From positions 1 to 64,000 of the forward strand of contig NZ_JAQPOK010000164.1 of the NCBI RefSeq assembly GCF_030068445.1: a DNA stretch of 64,000 bases. The letters run 5' to 3'. The first letter of the stretch is position 1; each line of letters begins with the position of its first letter. This DNA comes from Roseofilum halophilum BLCC-M91 (lineage in GTDB: Bacteria > Cyanobacteriota > Cyanobacteriia > Cyanobacteriales > Desertifilaceae). The position numbers and the translations under genes are program-made. A model generated the notes under the pieces. The model saw nothing but the letters and a program-made list of their open reading frames with translations, was not told the origin of the DNA and made no database searches. Below, piece by piece: positions 36,089 through 45,204 of the stretch.

Positions 36089-37366
36089 TTACAGTTCAAT
36101 TTCAACGAGAACTTGTAAATTGCTTAATCCTGCGGCTAACTCACTAGACGCGGGATCTAAAGCAATTTCTACTTCAACAACTCTGGCATCGACATTTTTA
36201 GTGGGGTCGATTTCTAGGGCGCTTTGTTGCTTTACTTTTAAGCCGATTTTTTCTACTCTTCCTTGTAGAGTTTGAGGCAGTGCGTCACTGGTGACGTTAA
36301 CGGTTTGTCCGGGGCGAATTTTTACTACGTCGCTATCGTAAACTTCGGCAATGACTCTCATTTCTTGGGTATGTCCGAGTTCGACGATGCCTTGGGGATC
36401 GATCGCCTCGCCAGGATGGGTGTGAATTTCAATGACTCGCCCTGCTTGAGGCGCGTTGACATAGGCGAGTTCTAAGTCGGCTTGGGCTTGGCGAACGGCG
36501 GCTTGGGCGCTGCTGAGTTCGGCTTGGGCGAGTTGGATGTCTACGGGACGGACTTCGGAAATGGCTTGGAGACTGGCTTGGGATTCTTCGATTTGCCGTT
36601 CTACGGTGTTGATGGTGCGGTTGAGGTTGGCTTGCGCTTCGTTGATTTGTTCTGTGCGACTGGTGATGATGCGGTTGAGGTTGGCTTGTGCTTCTTGGAG
36701 TCGTTGTTGGGTGGTGTCGGCTTGGAGGCAGACACTATCGCGATCTTGGGCGGATACGGCTCCATCGGCGTGTAGGCTTTGGTAGCGCTGGCAGTTGGTT
36801 TGAGCGTCTTTGAGTTCGGCGCTGATGCGGTTGAGGGTGGCTTGTTGGGCTTGTTTTTCGCCTTGGAGTTGGGCTTCTAAGGTGGCGATCGCCGCCCGTT
36901 GGGTACTGATTTGTCCTTCGAGTTCCGCTTGGGTGCGGCTAAACCGGGCAGATGCGGCGCTAATATCGCCGGTTTTGGCTCCGGCTTTGACTTGAGCAAG
37001 CCCTGCTTCGGCGACTGCTACTTGGGCTTTGGCTCTGTCTAGGGCGGCTTGCAGGCGATCGCGACTATCTAAAATGGCGATCGCATCCCCAACATTCACC
37101 CAGTCTCCTTCTTCTACCAGCAGTTCGGCAACTCGGCTGTTTTGGGCGGCTTCAGATGCCCAAAGTTGGATTACTTCACCCTTGGGTTCGAGCCAACCGA
37201 CAGCCGTTACGGTTTTGATTTCTGGCACTTGCACCACGGGAGGCGGTTCGGGTTGGGATAGAAACGATTTTTGCGAGACTAAGGCATACCCAGCGATGCT
37301 CCCAACTGCCAGAAGGGTAGTTGTCAACAGAGCGAATTTCCGAGATTTTGTCCATTCTGTTCCCAT
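36089..37366 (-). CDS. devB: DevB-type membrane fusion protein (HlyD family)
   Basis: Periplasmic adaptor linking the DevC/DevA pump to an outer-membrane channel. One N-terminal membrane helix (KFALLTTTLLAVGSIAGYAL), a lipoyl-type half (VGWLEPKGEVIQL ... VEEGDWVNVGDAIAILD), a long Ala/Gln-rich coiled-coil hairpin (about residues 100-290), the second lipoyl half (VNAPQAGRVIEIHTHPGEAI) and a C-terminal beta barrel. The ATG at 37366 is chosen; a GTG at 37379-37381 adds five residues. First gene of devBCA, divergent from the TetR gene, with two operator-like sites between them. Confidence 0.93.
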   Translation of the reverse strand: MGTEWTKSRKFALLTTTLLAVGSIAGYALVSQKSFLSQPEPPPVVQVPEIKTVTAVGWLEPKGEVIQLWASEAAQNSRVAELLVEEGDWVNVGDAIAILDSRDRLQAALDRAKAQVAVAEAGLAQVKAGAKTGDISAASARFSRTQAELEGQISTQRAAIATLEAQLQGEKQAQQATLNRISAELKDAQTNCQRYQSLHADGAVSAQDRDSVCLQADTTQQRLQEAQANLNRIITSRTEQINEAQANLNRTINTVERQIEESQASLQAISEVRPVDIQLAQAELSSAQAAVRQAQADLELAYVNAPQAGRVIEIHTHPGEAIDPQGIVELGHTQEMRVIAEVYDSDVVKIRPGQTVNVTSDALPQTLQGRVEKIGLKVKQQSALEIDPTKNVDARVVEVEIALDPASSELAAGLSNLQVLVEIEL

Positions 37367-37396
37367 TTCTGCTCGTACCACGATCCTAACTCCTAG

Positions 37397-37411
37397 ATTA
37401 AACGGTTTAGT
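37397..37411. promoter_or_regulatory. Operator-like site 1 for the divergent TetR regulator
   Basis: ATTAAACGGTTTAGT, a palindrome except at one outer position (ideal ACTAAAC-G-GTTTAGT). It lies just upstream of devB. It is part of a 21-bp block (37396-37416) matching 17 of 21 positions with the block at 37436-37456. TetR family members bind such short palindromes; binding here is inferred. Confidence 0.65.
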
Positions 37412-37436
37412 TTAATTGGTCTTGAATTTAGTATAG

Positions 37437-37451
37437 ACTAAACGGAGTAGT
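37437..37451. promoter_or_regulatory. Operator-like site 2 for the divergent TetR regulator
   Basis: ACTAAACGGAGTAGT, directly followed by TATAAT at 37451-37456, the best -10 box for the TetR gene (start 37494). The 40-bp spacing from site 1 is close to four helical turns. A further perfect dyad, TTTAGT-ATAG-ACTAAA, overlaps it at 37427-37442. Occupancy would block the tetR promoter and probably devB, so autoregulation is likely. Confidence 0.65.
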
Positions 37452-37493
37452 ATAATCAAGTCTTAGACCCCCAATTTGGAGTAAATTGCCATC

Positions 37494-38117
37494 ATGTCCA
37501 CCGACTCCACCCAAGCCCAACCCTTATCAGACAAAGCCGAGCAGATTCTCAACGGAGCCATGCAAGAATTTTTAACCCATGGCTATGCAGGCACGAGCAT
37601 GGATCGGGTAGCAGCAACGGCGGGAGTCTCGAAAGCCACGGTATACAGTCATTTCGGGGACAAACAGGGATTATTTTCAGCCCTGGTGCAACAGTTAGCG
37701 CAACAGAAATTTGCTCGTTTATTTATCTCTCCTGAGCAGCTCCCCACCCATAACTTACGGGAAGTCCTAGAAAACATGGCGAATACGATGCTCGATAATT
37801 TGATCCACGACAGCGACTATCAAGCTTTTATCCGGCTGATGATTGCCGAGTCTGGGCGCTTTCCGGAGTTAGCCCAAACCTTTGCCCTGCATTTAGCCAA
37901 ACCGGGAATCGAAACCCTAACGCGCCAATTATCCAGTTTTGAGGAGCTGAATTTACCCGATCCCGAAGCCACTGCCCGCATTTGGATCGGGGCATTGGTA
38001 CACTATGTGATTGTGCAGGAGATGCTTCAAGGTAAGGACATTATGCCCATGGAGCGCGATCGCCTAGTTGATGCCATGTTACACCTGCTATCAACTAATT
38101 CAAAGTTAAATAACTGA
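37494..38117 (+). CDS. TetR/AcrR-family transcriptional repressor of devBCA (proposed)
   Basis: 207-aa regulator. The N-terminal DNA-binding domain has AEQILNGAMQEFLTHGYAGT and the helix-turn-helix MDRVAATAGVSKATVYSHFG (about 35-54), the classic TetR pattern. The remaining ~150 residues are the helical ligand-binding and dimerisation domain (AcrR C-terminal type, RLMIAESGRFPELAQTF). Divergent from devB with two matched operator-like sites in the 127-bp gap, so it most likely controls its own gene and the exporter in response to an unknown ligand. Its 3' end overlaps the convergent Uma2 gene by 23 bp. Confidence 0.92.
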   Translation: MSTDSTQAQPLSDKAEQILNGAMQEFLTHGYAGTSMDRVAATAGVSKATVYSHFGDKQGLFSALVQQLAQQKFARLFISPEQLPTHNLREVLENMANTMLDNLIHDSDYQAFIRLMIAESGRFPELAQTFALHLAKPGIETLTRQLSSFEELNLPDPEATARIWIGALVHYVIVQEMLQGKDIMPMERDRLVDAMLHLLSTNSKLNN

Positions 38118-38655
38118 AAATGGTTTGTGGAGAACTCTGGAAATCGGGCAAAATTTCTAGACAGGGAAGCACCGTATCACTTCGATAAATTCGGGGTTGT
38201 TGTCCTGGAGAAAAAGACATCACTAACCGCTCTTGAGGATCGATTAACCAACCCAGTTCTGTGCCCTCATCTAAACAAAAGAGAATTTTATCGATTACCC
38301 GTGTGGACGGTTGTTCTGGCGAGAGAATTTCAATCGTCCAATCCGGCGCTAAGGTAAACAAATCCTCAATTTCCCCTTGAGGATTTAAGGGAATTCTTGG
38401 CCACGCAAAGACACTAATATCCGGAACCAGGGAACGTCTAGCAAACGTACAGCGTAATTCCGTAAAGGCGCGGGCGATTTGTCCAGGAGTTCCCACTTGA
38501 TTAATGGCAGTGACTAAACTGGTTTGAATGGCACTGTGTCTTCCTTTTGGCATCGGTTTGGTGTAAATCTGTCCATCAATATATTCACTGCTCGGTTTAG
38601 TTTCAGGCAGTTGCAGAAATTCTTCTAGAGACAGTTGGGTTGGAGTAATGATCAT
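38095..38655 (-). CDS. Uma2-family PD-(D/E)XK nuclease-fold protein
   Basis: 186-aa Uma2 protein (PF05685). It starts with the family pattern LSLEEFLQLPETKPSSEYIDG, then GRHSAIQTSLVTAI, VPDISVFAW, and the catalytic-region strand DWTIEILSPEQPSTRVIDKI (about residues 105-124), followed by ELGWLIDP. All expected core elements are visible. The stop lies inside the 3' end of the TetR gene on the opposite strand. Function unknown; one of four Uma2 sequences in the window. Confidence 0.9.
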   Translation of the reverse strand: MIITPTQLSLEEFLQLPETKPSSEYIDGQIYTKPMPKGRHSAIQTSLVTAINQVGTPGQIARAFTELRCTFARRSLVPDISVFAWPRIPLNPQGEIEDLFTLAPDWTIEILSPEQPSTRVIDKILFCLDEGTELGWLIDPQERLVMSFSPGQQPRIYRSDTVLPCLEILPDFQSSPQTIFSYLTLN

Positions 38656-38795
38656 GAGATTACAGAAATTGTTACGCCTATTTTAGGCTAGAAGTCCTCA
38701 TGATTGCGAAACCTGGGCATTATCCAGAGTTAGCAGATTGACGACTTTTTTTTCCACAATTACCGTCAACCCGCCCCTAGAAAAGCGATCGCCAA

Positions 38796-39866
38796 TTAAG
38801 CCTCTTTGAGGAAGTTTACCAACTCTTGCAATTTATCCCAGGCTGCACCACTATTGAGGATTTCCAAGGCTTTCTCAATTCCTTCACGATGCCGTCCCCA
38901 AGGAGTCGCTTCACCCACTTGTAGGGCAAAGGAAGCATTGAGCGCTACCACTTCTTGCTGGGCGCGGGTTCCCTTTCCTTGGAGAACATTACGCAAGATA
39001 GTTGTATTTTCCTCAATTTCACCGCCCCGTAATTCCGAGATCGGCGCAGGAGAAAGTCCTAAGTTTCCAGGATTAACTTCGATGGATGCTGTCCTATCTT
39101 TCTCAACAATTCCCAAGTCAGTTATATCGCCTAATCCTGCTTCATCTAACCCTTCTCTTCCATGTAAAACGATCGCTCGCTGAACACCGAGTTGCTGCAT
39201 CGCTTGAGCCACAATAGGCACTAACTCACCCTCATAAACCCCCATCACTTGCCCGGTGGGTTTAAGGGGATTCACCAACGGCCCCAATAAATTAAATACT
39301 GTCCGCATTTTCAAGGTTTTGCGAATCGGCACAACCGCCTTCATTGCCGGATGCCAACCGGGAGCAAACAAGAACGTAATCCCCACCTCACCCAAGGCGG
39401 CAGAAATGGCATCAGGGGGCGCTTTCAGGTTCACGCCCAGGGACTCCAAAACATCCGCCGAACCCACTTTACTCGACGCTGACCGATTTCCGTGTTTTGC
39501 CACTTTTACCCCGGCTGCGGCGGCAACAAACGCCACTGCGGTGGAGATATTGAAGGTAGATGCACCATCGCCTCCTGTGCCACAGGTATCGATTACCGGC
39601 TCCGTGTGTAGGAGCGCTTGCGAAGGACTTGCCGCTTGCGCTTGCAGCACTTGCGCCATCCCGGCTAGTTCTGTGGAGGCGACTCCCTTGGCTTGAATGG
39701 CGGTTAAAATGGCTCCAGAGAGGACGGGGGGAATTTCTTCATTGAGCCATCCCTGCATCAGCTTCACTGCTTGAAACCGAGAGAGGGACTGTTTATCCAT
39801 CAGTTGTTGCAGTAAATCGGGCCAACTGGGAAAATCGGATGGGGTTGTTTGGGCAGAATCTACCAT
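38796..39866 (-). CDS. trpD: Anthranilate phosphoribosyltransferase
   Basis: Transfers phosphoribose from PRPP to anthranilate in tryptophan synthesis. Signature elements: the PRPP-binding [16 protein letters not shown] (about residues 92-107), [18 protein letters not shown] (about 135-152), and [16 protein letters not shown] near 195. 356 aa is at the upper end because of a ~15-residue polar N-terminus ([20 protein letters not shown]). No other trp genes are adjacent, typical for cyanobacteria where trp genes are scattered. Confidence 0.96.
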   Translation of the reverse strand: MVDSAQTTPSDFPSWPDLLQQLMDKQSLSRFQAVKLMQGWLNEEIPPVLSGAILTAIQAKGVASTELAGMAQVLQAQAASPSQALLHTEPVIDTCGTGGDGASTFNISTAVAFVAAAAGVKVAKHGNRSASSKVGSADVLESLGVNLKAPPDAISAALGEVGITFLFAPGWHPAMKAVVPIRKTLKMRTVFNLLGPLVNPLKPTGQVMGVYEGELVPIVAQAMQQLGVQRAIVLHGREGLDEAGLGDITDLGIVEKDRTASIEVNPGNLGLSPAPISELRGGEIEENTTILRNVLQGKGTRAQQEVVALNASFALQVGEATPWGRHREGIEKALEILNSGAAWDKLQELVNFLKEA

Positions 39867-39998
39867 GAATCCAAGGGTATCGGGAAATAGAGGACACTCA
39901 CGTATTGTGGAGTTTTAGGGGAGGCTCCACCTTGAGTTTTGGCAGAAAATACCCGCCCCTAAATCTGTTGTCATTTTATCACTAGAGGGAAACTTGGA

Positions 39999-41876
39999 AT
40001 GAGTATGCGCCGGTCTTTACGTCCTTTACGCCTGTGGTACGAACGAGCGATCGCCCTAATTATTTTGCTCAATGTGGGCTTAGTTTTGTTTGATGTCACC
40101 TATGTGCGATCTCGCAATCAGCATTTATGGATTAATTGGAAGGTTTTCCAATGGAAAGACATCCCTCAAGAAGAGTATGTCACCTTAGTGGAGCGATTAA
40201 ATCGGGCGATCGGCAGTCAGGGTTTAGAGTCTTCCGGGGTTCAGTCTTTACTCTCCCAGGTACAAGCCCAAAGTCTAGATCTGTTAGTCGAGAATCCCCC
40301 GTTTCGGCTATTGGGCAAAGATAGTCACTTAAATCAGATTCAGCAAAGGATTATCGAGAGTACCGGCTTAACGGATTTAAATGCGGCGATCGCCCAATAT
40401 TGGAGTCGTGATTTTATTGCCAGTCGGGGTTGGGAAAGCCATTGGACAGAGTTTAATATCGAAATTCGCCCCTTAATGGTGCTTTATGAACCCGTTCTCG
40501 ATTATGACATTATTAAAGGCATTGAGCCAGATCGAGGCGGTCAAGAGTATGTACGAGAAGTGGCTCAATTAAAAGCTATTTTAGAATTTGAAGGCCCAGG
40601 CTCACCCTTGGTTGAGCCACAGTTAGAGGTCTTAAGAGATTTAACGTATCAAATGATTGATGAACAATATGCGATTAATTCGATTAACAAATCGGGAAAA
40701 GTTAATCAAATTAAATCCGTCATGAAAAATTATATCTACAGCGAAGACACGCAAGCCAACCGGGAAACAATTCAATCTCGGCTCAATTGGTTTCGCGATC
40801 CTAGGGTTGTCCAGTTTATTGCGCCAGAGTTGCTATGGGCAGATTTATCCTCTAAGGAAGCTTTTGATCAATTTTGGTCTCTGGAGAATTTCCAGGAAGA
40901 TACTTGGCGTGAGTCCTTTGAGTTTATGAATAATGAACTCTTTTTTCCGGTTGAGTCCATGTACTATCGTCACTTGGATGTAACGGGAGCATTTGCCAAT
41001 CGGTTTATCCTGCTCGATTTTCCCTTTTTATTGATTTACTGGATCGATTTTATTGTTAAGGTTTTGTGCCGAATTTATCGGGAAAAAGACATCAGTTTGG
41101 GAATTGCGATCGGTAGCCGTTCCTATGATTTGCTTTTGCTGCAACCCTGGGTTCCTGGCTTGCGCGTAATTCCCTTAATTATTCGCTTTAACGAATCCGA
41201 TTTAATTGACTTGGAGCCGGTACAAAAATATTTAGGATTAAATTTTATTGCCAGCTTTGGTCAAGAATTAGCTCAGGTAGTGGTCAATCGAGGGATTGGA
41301 CAACTGCAAGGTAAAATTAGTGATGGGTTAATTCAGAAAGCTTTTATTAAAAGCCCTCGTGATGCTAGTGTTGATGGGAGTAGCGATGAAGAAATTACGG
41401 TAGACAATGGGGCACAAAAACAGCGCAGTTTTGGCAGTATTACGGGACGAGTTTGGGAGGTAACGGCTTGTAATGTGCTGCCGGAAATTTCACCCGATCT
41501 AGAAGCATTCTTACGCTACGAAGTGGATAAAACCCTACAAAAGTCAGGTTTATATCAGCGAGTACAAAAAATTCCGGGTGTGCGCCGATTTCCCGATCAA
41601 ATTGCGGAAAAATTGGTACAACAAATTATTCAATCACTAACCGTTAATCCCCGCAAATCTTATCTGAAGGGACAAACTCAAGCACCCGATATGCTCGAAC
41701 AGCAATTGAAAGAGCGTTTGGGGGAAAATTTCCGCCTGAAGTTACAAGCGGAACTCCAGAAAAATTATACGTTTGAGGAGATGGATTTATTGCTGATTGA
41801 ACTCTTGGAAGGCGCAAAAATCGGGGATAAGAAAACCTCTTCTCAACCCCAATTAAATCCTGCCGATAATGGGTAA
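39999..41876 (+). CDS. Large cyanobacterial membrane protein, function unknown
   Basis: 625-aa protein; no named family recognised. One hydrophobic helix near residues 14-33 (ERAIALIILLNVGLVLFDVT), a soluble region of about 300 residues, a second hydrophobic segment near 335-355 (FILLDFPFLLIYWIDFIVKV), a LLLQPWVPGLRVIPLIIRF segment near 385, then a helical soluble C-terminus ending in charged, polar residues. The central arrangement (helix, charged linker, short hydrophobic segment) recalls ion-channel-like helices but is not sufficient to call one. The stop codon falls inside the first unit of the TAATGGG repeat array. Confidence 0.75.
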   Translation: MSMRRSLRPLRLWYERAIALIILLNVGLVLFDVTYVRSRNQHLWINWKVFQWKDIPQEEYVTLVERLNRAIGSQGLESSGVQSLLSQVQAQSLDLLVENPPFRLLGKDSHLNQIQQRIIESTGLTDLNAAIAQYWSRDFIASRGWESHWTEFNIEIRPLMVLYEPVLDYDIIKGIEPDRGGQEYVREVAQLKAILEFEGPGSPLVEPQLEVLRDLTYQMIDEQYAINSINKSGKVNQIKSVMKNYIYSEDTQANRETIQSRLNWFRDPRVVQFIAPELLWADLSSKEAFDQFWSLENFQEDTWRESFEFMNNELFFPVESMYYRHLDVTGAFANRFILLDFPFLLIYWIDFIVKVLCRIYREKDISLGIAIGSRSYDLLLLQPWVPGLRVIPLIIRFNESDLIDLEPVQKYLGLNFIASFGQELAQVVVNRGIGQLQGKISDGLIQKAFIKSPRDASVDGSSDEEITVDNGAQKQRSFGSITGRVWEVTACNVLPEISPDLEAFLRYEVDKTLQKSGLYQRVQKIPGVRRFPDQIAEKLVQQIIQSLTVNPRKSYLKGQTQAPDMLEQQLKERLGENFRLKLQAELQKNYTFEEMDLLLIELLEGAKIGDKKTSSQPQLNPADNG

Positions 41877-41950
41877 TGGGTAATGGGTAATGGGTAATGG
41901 GTAATGGGTAATGGGTAATGGGTAATGGGTAATGGGTAATGGGTAATGGG
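41867..41950. repeat. Twelve perfect TAATGGG heptamers
   Basis: Exactly 84 bp, 12 uninterrupted copies of TAATGGG. The first units contain the stop codon of the 625-aa gene (TAA 41874-41876) and the last unit contains the start codon of the next gene (ATG 41946-41948). Shorter tracts of the same unit occur near 16017, 44695, 48665 and in 34153-34521. Confidence 0.97.
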
Positions 41951-42305
41951 AAGACCAGATTTTGAAGAAGTGGAGGTTTATCGGTTAGCCGAAAAGTTAG
42001 CTAATGAGATTTGGGAAATGGTAATTTCATGGGATGGTTTTGCGAAAGATACTGTTGGTAAACAATTAGTGAGAGCAGCAGATAGTATCTGTGCGAATAT
42101 TGCTGAGGGTCGAGGACGGTGGCATTTTAAGGATAATCAACGGTTTATTCGCATTGCGAGGGGATCGCTATATGAAACAACGAGCTTTTTACGATTGGCT
42201 TATACTCGCCGTTTGATAGATCGGGATACATCCGATCGCCTAAAATTACTTTTAGATGAACTAAACCCCAAACTTAATGCATATCTCAAATCTTTAAATC
42301 GGTAA
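41946..42305 (+). CDS. Four-helix-bundle protein (23S rRNA IVS / S23 family)
   Basis: 119-aa all-helical protein of the family first found as reading frames in 23S rRNA intervening sequences and later as free-standing genes (AvaPc-like pentameric four-helix bundles). Landmarks: VYRLAEKLANEIWEMV, KQLVRAADSICANIAEGRGR near 40-60, and ARGSLYETTSFLRLAYTR. Function unknown; some relatives are found beside diversity-generating retroelements, but none is seen here. Its ATG is supplied by the last heptamer repeat unit and no Shine-Dalgarno is visible. Confidence 0.88.
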   Translation: MGRPDFEEVEVYRLAEKLANEIWEMVISWDGFAKDTVGKQLVRAADSICANIAEGRGRWHFKDNQRFIRIARGSLYETTSFLRLAYTRRLIDRDTSDRLKLLLDELNPKLNAYLKSLNR

Positions 42306-42318
42306 TTAGGTAACTGGA

Positions 42319-42334
42319 GATTGGTTTACCAATC
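42319..42334. terminator. Hairpin between convergent genes, terminator-like
   Basis: GATTGG-TTTA-CCAATC, with flanking heptamer-derived arms (GGTAATTAGG on the left, CCAATTACC on the right up to 42360) that can lengthen the stem. It lies between the four-helix-bundle gene and the PAP2-like gene. There is no clear T tract, so termination is only plausible. Confidence 0.4.
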
Positions 42335-42360
42335 ACCAATTACCAATTACCCATTACCCA

Positions 42361-42819
42361 TTACAGGGCATAACGACATGCTAACCAAGCGATGAATACG
42401 CCTAGGAGTAATCCCATGATCACTTGGAATGGGGTATGGCCGAGGAGTTCTTTGAGTCGGTCTTCGTTAAATTCCGGGTTTTCCTGGAATAATTCATCAA
42501 TAATTTGATTAAGGATACGGGCTTGTTTTCCGGCGGCTTGGCGAACGCCTGCGGCATCATACATGACGATGATGGCAAAGATGGTGGCGATCGCAAATTC
42601 TGGACTCGACCATCCCGTGGTCATGCCGATGCCGGTGGCTAGGGCAGACACCAGGGCAGAATGGGAGCTGGGCATTCCGCCCGTGGTGACTAAAGCGCGA
42701 ATATTGAGCTTTTGATGCTGAATCACATCCACGACTAATTTAATCACCTGGGCACTTAAACAAGCAATCAAAGCGACGATTAATATCCGGTTCCCCAGAA
42801 TCTCATTCACAACCTGCAT
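42361..42819 (-). CDS. Divergent PAP2-family membrane protein (DUF212)
   Basis: 152-aa membrane protein of the divergent PAP2/acid phosphatase family. The conserved TTGGMPSSHSALVSALATG (residues 45-63) contains the catalytic-type SSH motif; about four hydrophobic helices are present, and DAAGVRQAAGKQARILNQI follows. Phosphatase activity on a lipid phosphate is a family-based guess. It is 10 nt from the GGPP synthase gene upstream on the same strand; the same gene pair occurs in other cyanobacteria (from memory), suggesting a link to prenyl-phosphate metabolism. Confidence 0.9.
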   Translation of the reverse strand: MQVVNEILGNRILIVALIACLSAQVIKLVVDVIQHQKLNIRALVTTGGMPSSHSALVSALATGIGMTTGWSSPEFAIATIFAIIVMYDAAGVRQAAGKQARILNQIIDELFQENPEFNEDRLKELLGHTPFQVIMGLLLGVFIAWLACRYAL

Positions 42820-42829
42820 ACCTCATTCT

Positions 42830-43756
42830 CTAGTAACTTCGGGCGGTAATAAAGTCGGCGATCGCCAGTAGGGGGTTCGCCGCTTCTCCATACCCCTCTA
42901 ACTGGGCTTTTGCTTGTTCAATCAAGGCCTTACTTTCTTGTTTAGATTTCTCAATTCCCCAAAGACTCGGATAAGTCACTTTTTGGGCTTGAGCATCTTT
43001 ACCACTGGTTTTTCCCAGTTCCTCAGAGGTGGCCGTAATATCGAGGATATCATCGACAATCTGAAAGGCGAGGCCGATATTTTGGGCATATTGTCTCAGA
43101 CGCTCTAATAATTCTGAGGATGCACCGGCTAGGATGGCTCCAGAAACGACACAAGCTTCGAGTAATGCACCGGTTTTGTGGGTATGGATATAGTTTAAGG
43201 TGGAGACATCCACATCAGATTTGCCTTCCGATTCGAGATCCACCACTTGTCCACCGACTAACCCGGTTGCACCTACGGCGCTGGTGATTTCGATGATGAC
43301 CTGTAAAATGCGATCGCTCTTAACGCCTTGAGTCTGACGGGCAATATGTTCAAAGGCGTAGGTTAAGAGGCCATCCCCGGCTAAAATGGCGATGTCGTCG
43401 CCATAGACTTTGTGGTTGGTGAGTTTACCGCGACGATAGTCATCGTTGTCCATGGCGGGTAAATCATCATGGATCAAAGACATGGTATGGAGCATCTCTA
43501 AAGCGCAAGCGGTAGGCATAGCCATGTCGATTGTGCCCCCAGAGAGTTCGCAACTGGCGAGAGAGAGAATCGGACGCAGACGTTTACCTCCGGCTAGGAG
43601 GGAGTAGCGCATGGATTCATAGAGCGTTTCTGGGTAGAGGAGGGGAACGGCTTGCTCTAGGGCGGCTTCTACTTGGCGCTTGCGATCGCCTAAATAAGCG
43701 TTTAAATCAAAGGCGATCGCTGATTGAGGGGATTCCATGTCGTTTGTTAGTACCAT
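42830..43756 (-). CDS. crtE: Geranylgeranyl diphosphate synthase (polyprenyl synthetase)
   Basis: Condenses isopentenyl diphosphate units to GGPP for carotenoid, chlorophyll phytyl and quinone synthesis. Both Asp-rich motifs are present: [10 protein letters not shown] (first, near 95) and DDILD (second, near 235), plus GGKRLRP near 53 and the [10 protein letters not shown] segment near 190. The ATG at 43756 (308 aa) is chosen; another ATG at 43738 (302 aa, [12 protein letters not shown]) is equally possible. Ends 10 nt before the PAP2-like gene. The product-length determinant was not analysed, so a farnesyl-type product is not excluded. Confidence 0.93.
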   Translation of the reverse strand: MVLTNDMESPQSAIAFDLNAYLGDRKRQVEAALEQAVPLLYPETLYESMRYSLLAGGKRLRPILSLASCELSGGTIDMAMPTACALEMLHTMSLIHDDLPAMDNDDYRRGKLTNHKVYGDDIAILAGDGLLTYAFEHIARQTQGVKSDRILQVIIEITSAVGATGLVGGQVVDLESEGKSDVDVSTLNYIHTHKTGALLEACVVSGAILAGASSELLERLRQYAQNIGLAFQIVDDILDITATSEELGKTSGKDAQAQKVTYPSLWGIEKSKQESKALIEQAKAQLEGYGEAANPLLAIADFITARSY

Positions 43757-43792
43757 TCTCAATGGGGGTTAAATCAGGTTAGATCTTTAAAT

Positions 43793-44668
43793 TTACGCGA
43801 TCTTTTGACGGTAACTCCATACTGTATTTTGCAATAATATGGCCACCGTCATCGGGCCAATGCCACCGGGAACGGGGGTAATGGCGCTACAGATGGGTTT
43901 GACGGCGGTCATATCCACATCTCCGACTAATTTTCCTTTGCCCTCATTGCCGGGAATGCGATTAATTCCCACATCAATCACCACCGCACCGGGTTTAACC
44001 CATTCGGAAGTAATCATTTGAGGTCGGCCCACCGCAGAAACTAGGATATCAGCAGAGCGGGTAATTTCCGAGAGATTTTGCGATCGCGAATGGGCAACCG
44101 TTACGGTGGCGTTGGCTTCGAGCAACATTAAGGCCATGGGTTTACCCACTAAAATACTGCGCCCTACCACCACAGCATTTTTCCCAGAGATCTCAATGCC
44201 ATATTCTTTGAGCAGGTACATCACACCTTCGGGGGTGCAACTGCGAAGTCCAATTTCCGATCGCACCAGTTTTCCTAAGTTGGTCGCGTGTAGTCCATCC
44301 ACATCCTTCTGGGGGTCGATCCGATGCAAGAGGGCAACTGCATCTAAATGATTGGGTAGGGGCAGTTGGACTAAAATCCCATCCACTCGCGGGTCTTCAT
44401 TCAGCGCTGTAATCGTCTCTTCCAGTTCACTTTGGGAGGTAGAAGCGGGGAAGGTGCGCCCAAAAGAACTGATGCCAATGCGATCGCACGCTTTTTGTTT
44501 ATTTCTGACATAGATGGTACTGGCAGGGTCATCGCCCACCAGTAGTACCGCTAACCCCGGAGGACGACCCATTTGGGGTTGTAAGGACTCAATTTCGGCT
44601 TTTAAGCGAGCTTTGATGGTGCGAGCCGTTGTCTTACCATCGAGAATTTGTGGGGTGTCGTTTGCCAT
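43793..44668 (-). CDS. folD: Bifunctional methylene-tetrahydrofolate dehydrogenase / cyclohydrolase
   Basis: Interconverts methylene-, methenyl- and formyl-tetrahydrofolate using NADP. Family motifs: [18 protein letters not shown] near 45-62, [12 protein letters not shown] near 95, [10 protein letters not shown] near 120, the NADP-binding [16 protein letters not shown] near 165, and the C-terminal [15 protein letters not shown]. The ATG at 44668 gives 291 aa and the correct family start. The frame is open 20 codons further upstream, but those codons are the TAATGGG-type repeat ([10 protein letters not shown]) and are not part of the protein. Confidence 0.95.
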   Translation of the reverse strand: MANDTPQILDGKTTARTIKARLKAEIESLQPQMGRPPGLAVLLVGDDPASTIYVRNKQKACDRIGISSFGRTFPASTSQSELEETITALNEDPRVDGILVQLPLPNHLDAVALLHRIDPQKDVDGLHATNLGKLVRSEIGLRSCTPEGVMYLLKEYGIEISGKNAVVVGRSILVGKPMALMLLEANATVTVAHSRSQNLSEITRSADILVSAVGRPQMITSEWVKPGAVVIDVGINRIPGNEGKGKLVGDVDMTAVKPICSAITPVPGGIGPMTVAILLQNTVWSYRQKIA

Positions 44669-44811
44669 GCTCAGAATCAATCGCGCTACGCGCGGGTAAT
44701 CGGTAATCGGTAATGGGTAATTGATCATTAATCCCTTTCTTCACTTACCATTTCTTCCTGCTCCTGGCAACTTTCGCTAGAATCAAGGCGTAATTTTGAG
44801 TAGATTCCACA

Positions 44812-45204
44812 ATGCGTTTATGCTCAAGCCAAGGGTTGGGAGGATCGAGAGTGATTAGCCTAGTGTTGGCGGCCAGTTTGTGGGGATGTAATCTAGAGTC
44901 TCCTTTGCCGTTTGGGTTCGGTTTACCCTCTAATCTGATTACCCCGATTGAGAGTCTATCCCCCACTGCTTCAGAGACGGTCTATCTTCAGGGTAGAGTG
45001 GTGAAACTGATTCCCCTACTGAATCGCTATGCCTATCAGTTAGAGGATGATACGGGGGTTGTGGTCGTGCTGACGACCGGAGAAGTACAGGAACCGGCCA
45101 TCGGCGATTCCGTGAAAGTACGTGGACAATTGCGCCATCAAAGTATTCCCATTCAAGGACAGGAGTTAGGGGAGGTGTATGTGCTGGAATTGGAGCGACT
45201 GTGA
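44812..45204 (+). CDS. Putative lipoprotein with OB-like domain
   Basis: 130-aa protein with a basic N-terminus, a hydrophobic stretch (VISLVLAASLWGC) and a cysteine at residue 26 that could be a lipobox, though Trp at -2 is atypical. The C-terminal ~75 residues (TVYLQGRVVKLIPLLNRYAY ... DDTGVVVVLTT ... VRGQLRHQSI) have the beta pattern of an OB fold, similar to small nucleic-acid or ligand-binding domains. Function unknown. The next gene starts 26 nt before this stop in another frame. Confidence 0.7.
   Translation: MRLCSSQGLGGSRVISLVLAASLWGCNLESPLPFGFGLPSNLITPIESLSPTASETVYLQGRVVKLIPLLNRYAYQLEDDTGVVVVLTTGEVQEPAIGDSVKVRGQLRHQSIPIQGQELGEVYVLELERL

Noticed and set aside
36272-37415. Plus-strand frames opposite devB, up to 128 codons
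   Set aside because: Gly/Ala/Leu-rich shadows of the devB coiled-coil region; the regulator gene on that strand starts only at 37494.
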